Shown: positions 61,748 to 64,000 of the stretch, in pieces
How positions within the stretch are numbered: the first letter of the stretch is position 1
Layout: every line of letters begins with the position of its first letter
Origin: Azolla caroliniana
Taxonomy: Eukaryota; Polypodiophyta
Direction of reading: 5' to 3'
NCBI GenBank assembly: GCA_043228905.1
Contig: JBHGNT010000001.1
Coordinates: forward strand, 32,922,001-32,986,000
DNA: 64,000 nucleotides
Position numbers and translations under genes: made by a program
Notes under the pieces: generated by a model
The model's input: only the letters and a program-made list of their open reading frames with translations
Told to the model about the DNA's origin: nothing
Database searches by the model: none

Positions 61748-64000
61748 TGATGATGTGGTTCCTGCTCCTCCTCCACCTGACCTTGAATTTCATCCATGGA
61801 AGAATTGTTTTTAATTCATACAGCTATGTATGTGGAAACTACATCAACTAATCAATCACCTTACACATACATATTGGTAGTACGTGTTCCTGCTACTAGT
61901 TTCTGATTGAAATGATACATGCCTTTCTTTACATATATGTTGTCATACATACATATACAGATACATCTGTATATGTATATGCAGATCAGATAATGCAACA
62001 TAAATTTCTCAGTGGAGTGAGATGAAATTAAGATGATACAATAGCACCTATAAAGTCCAGTTCCAATCAAAGTAATTGAATATGGCTGATAGTCTGTGCT
62101 AATAATTAATCCTGATAGTAGTCTGGACAGATACTTTCCATAGAAGATTTAATATTGCATTGGACAACAATTTAAGAACTAGATGGAATGAACGAACGTT
62201 TCAGGTGGCATCATATAGGATGTCTCGATCTCGCATGGTAAAAATACGTTATCAAGAAAATTCGAGATTGAACATTTGCGCATATCGATGGATTGATAGT
62301 GGGTTCGTTAATTATGTAATATTACAGGTTTACTCAATATGGTTTCGTTTACGAGCTTTTTAAACATAATAACGGATAATGTGCTAAAGAAACATGGCTG
62401 CATGTCCCATACAACTGTTTCATCACCCCCCGCCCCAACACCTTACAAAAAACCACCAAATAAAACTATTGACTATCCACAACTAATTTACTCCACGACT
62501 CTTTCATTCGATTTAAGAAAGAATTGGAGAACGAAGCATTGGTACGCAGATAAGAAAAATATTTTGGGGCCACATAATATAATTGTGAGGTGTGACTCAT
62601 GTATTTAGCCCTAACACTGTACAACAAATCATAACAAGTATACATATGCATGTCACCTAAAGGATTGCTCGAAAACAAGCATTAAGTGTGCGGTATGAGA
62701 ATGGGATGATGCCAGAGTTGTACCCAATGATGTGTAGTACTGGTACAGTTATTGCCTGCAAAATAAGAGCACAAAACTGAGTTTTAGAATTTACGGAGAA
62801 GGGCACATACAATTCAACCTAGCTGGTATAATCAAGCATTTGGACATGTTTTCCGACACAGACAGGACTCCTCCGGTAGACTAGATGAATGTATTGCTGC
62901 TCCAGTAGACTAAATGAATGCATTCTTTACTATTCTCCTTCATTTTTGAAGTTCCCAAACTTTATCAGCAGCCTTCCAAAGAAGTAATTATATGTGCCAG
63001 AAGTATGATATAAAAAGTTCTCCTTTCAAAAAGAGTTGTCATCAGTGATGCTAACTTAAATATGCATTTGTAGCAAAGGGTAGTAGCTCATGGCTAAGAA
63101 CTTCTACAGAGTTTAAAAGATAATACTATTCGCTTTGTATGGCTCGGAAATAACAGTAGCAGCAGGCATTAAAGAACTTGAAGAAACTAGTTATGCCCGC
63201 TAATAATTCATAATTACTGCTCTACATATAGAAGCTAACCTATCAATGCCATGTTTTAATAAGCTTCCCGCCTAATAACCTTACGTTGTAATTGACTAGG
63301 TATGCCTAATCTCAACTGCAAACCTATCTAAACTGTGTCCACAAATCAAAGAAGAGACCCTTGGAGTTTACCTCACCCAACGGCAGTAAGGGCCATGCTT
63401 TCTAGTGCATATATGAATAAGGAAAAAGAGCAAGAATATCAGGGAACACTAAAACATGGACAGCAGTAACCAGTTGACGTTTAAACATTAAAACTATGGA
63501 CTTAGGGTTTAGTTGTGTGTATATTTTTAGGGTTTAGTTGCTAAGTGGAGTGTGCTTGAAGGATTTGTGACAAGTAATGAGCAGTTTGTATATATCATTG
63601 ATATAAATATGCCTCCATTTAGGGTATCGTCGATAAAAAGCATTTCAACATTGCATATTGCATAATTTGGATCGAAGTTAGTTAAGTTTGGTCGGTGCCA
63701 TCTATGCCTCTATTATTACCATTCTTTCAAGGAATCGTTTGAGAAGGGGAGAGTCCAATCAGTCATTCAGCCCTTACTTCTTTGCCGTGTTGGTGCAATT
63801 TTAGAGACCCCACATCCCTTCTCCTTCCCCGAAGAAAAGCAGTCCATTTGCTTTATGCTTTATGCTTTTGCTTTGTCAGCTTCCACTCTGCTGTCGATAT
63901 AACCAAAGAGGCAATGAAAGACAATGATAGCAGCCGCTAAGAAGAAAGAAACTTAGATTCTCCTTTTCTCCTCCTCGTTCCATTGCTTCAGGAATCTATA
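61748..64000. other. Intergenic region, right end of window
   Basis: The first few hundred bases should hold the DUF4220 promoter; I see only CATA/TATG microsatellites (about 61945-61980). Two TTAGGGTTTAGTTG words lie 35 bases apart near 63503 and 63530 and resemble telo-boxes, common near plant transcription starts. A gene beginning beyond the window is possible but not shown. Confidence 0.45.

Noticed and set aside
63500-63545. Telomere-like TTTAGGG words
   Set aside because: Only two separated copies; better explained as promoter telo-boxes than as interstitial telomere.

Overview
The window is nuclear DNA of a land plant. It is AT-rich and gene-sparse, with ordinary GT-AG introns, long repeat-filled intergenic stretches, and strongly plant-type genes: a DUF4220/DUF594 protein, an HD-Zip I factor, a filament-like plant protein and an intronless PLS-type PPR protein. 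The last two exons of an apparent CFAP58-like flagellar coiled-coil protein at the left edge suggest a plant with swimming sperm. The PPR protein's opening also resembles fern PPR proteins as I recall them. A fern or another seedless plant is therefore my best inference, not a demonstrated identity.

Layout. 1-1020: 3' end of a CFAP58-like gene (+). 3199-10683: complete 12-exon gene for the PP2A scaffold subunit A (-), with a 2.2 kb intron in its 5' UTR. That UTR intron holds a solo LTR, and coding intron 8 (3.4 kb) holds a putative inverted-repeat transposon. 16.3-18.6 kb: a decayed, 5'-truncated LINE (-). 19422-21358: six-exon YqgF/RuvX-like nuclease gene (+). 22267-24428: two-exon HD-Zip class I gene (-). 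24.4-30.0 kb: AT-rich, no gene seen. 30030-36655: 16-exon SMU1 splicing-factor gene (-), 513 codons. 39610-42417: 935-aa PPR protein (+). 46461-50848: four-exon filament-like plant protein (+). 52.97-54.04 kb: DUF4220 pseudogene (-). 55.56-56.01 kb: four copies of a 111-bp repeat. 59012-61747: intact single-exon DUF4220/DUF594 gene (-). The remainder is intergenic.

Exon models for PP2A-A (586 aa), SMU1 (513 aa), the YqgF homologue (165 aa), the HD-Zip protein (223 aa) and FPP (1199 aa) were joined by hand. Every junction keeps phase, and lengths agree with the families. Two introns, one in the nuclease gene and one in SMU1, use GC instead of GT at the donor site.

The genes are unrelated housekeeping, regulatory and organelle genes; there is no cluster acting as one system. 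The main structural theme is recent local tandem duplication of about 40-200 bp, found at about ten places. Two of these copied the last codons of a gene (SMU1 and FPP) into its own 3' flank. On a larger scale, the pseudogene with its 3' flank and the intact DUF4220 gene with its 3' flank are two copies of an older direct duplication. I found no convincing novel molecular system.
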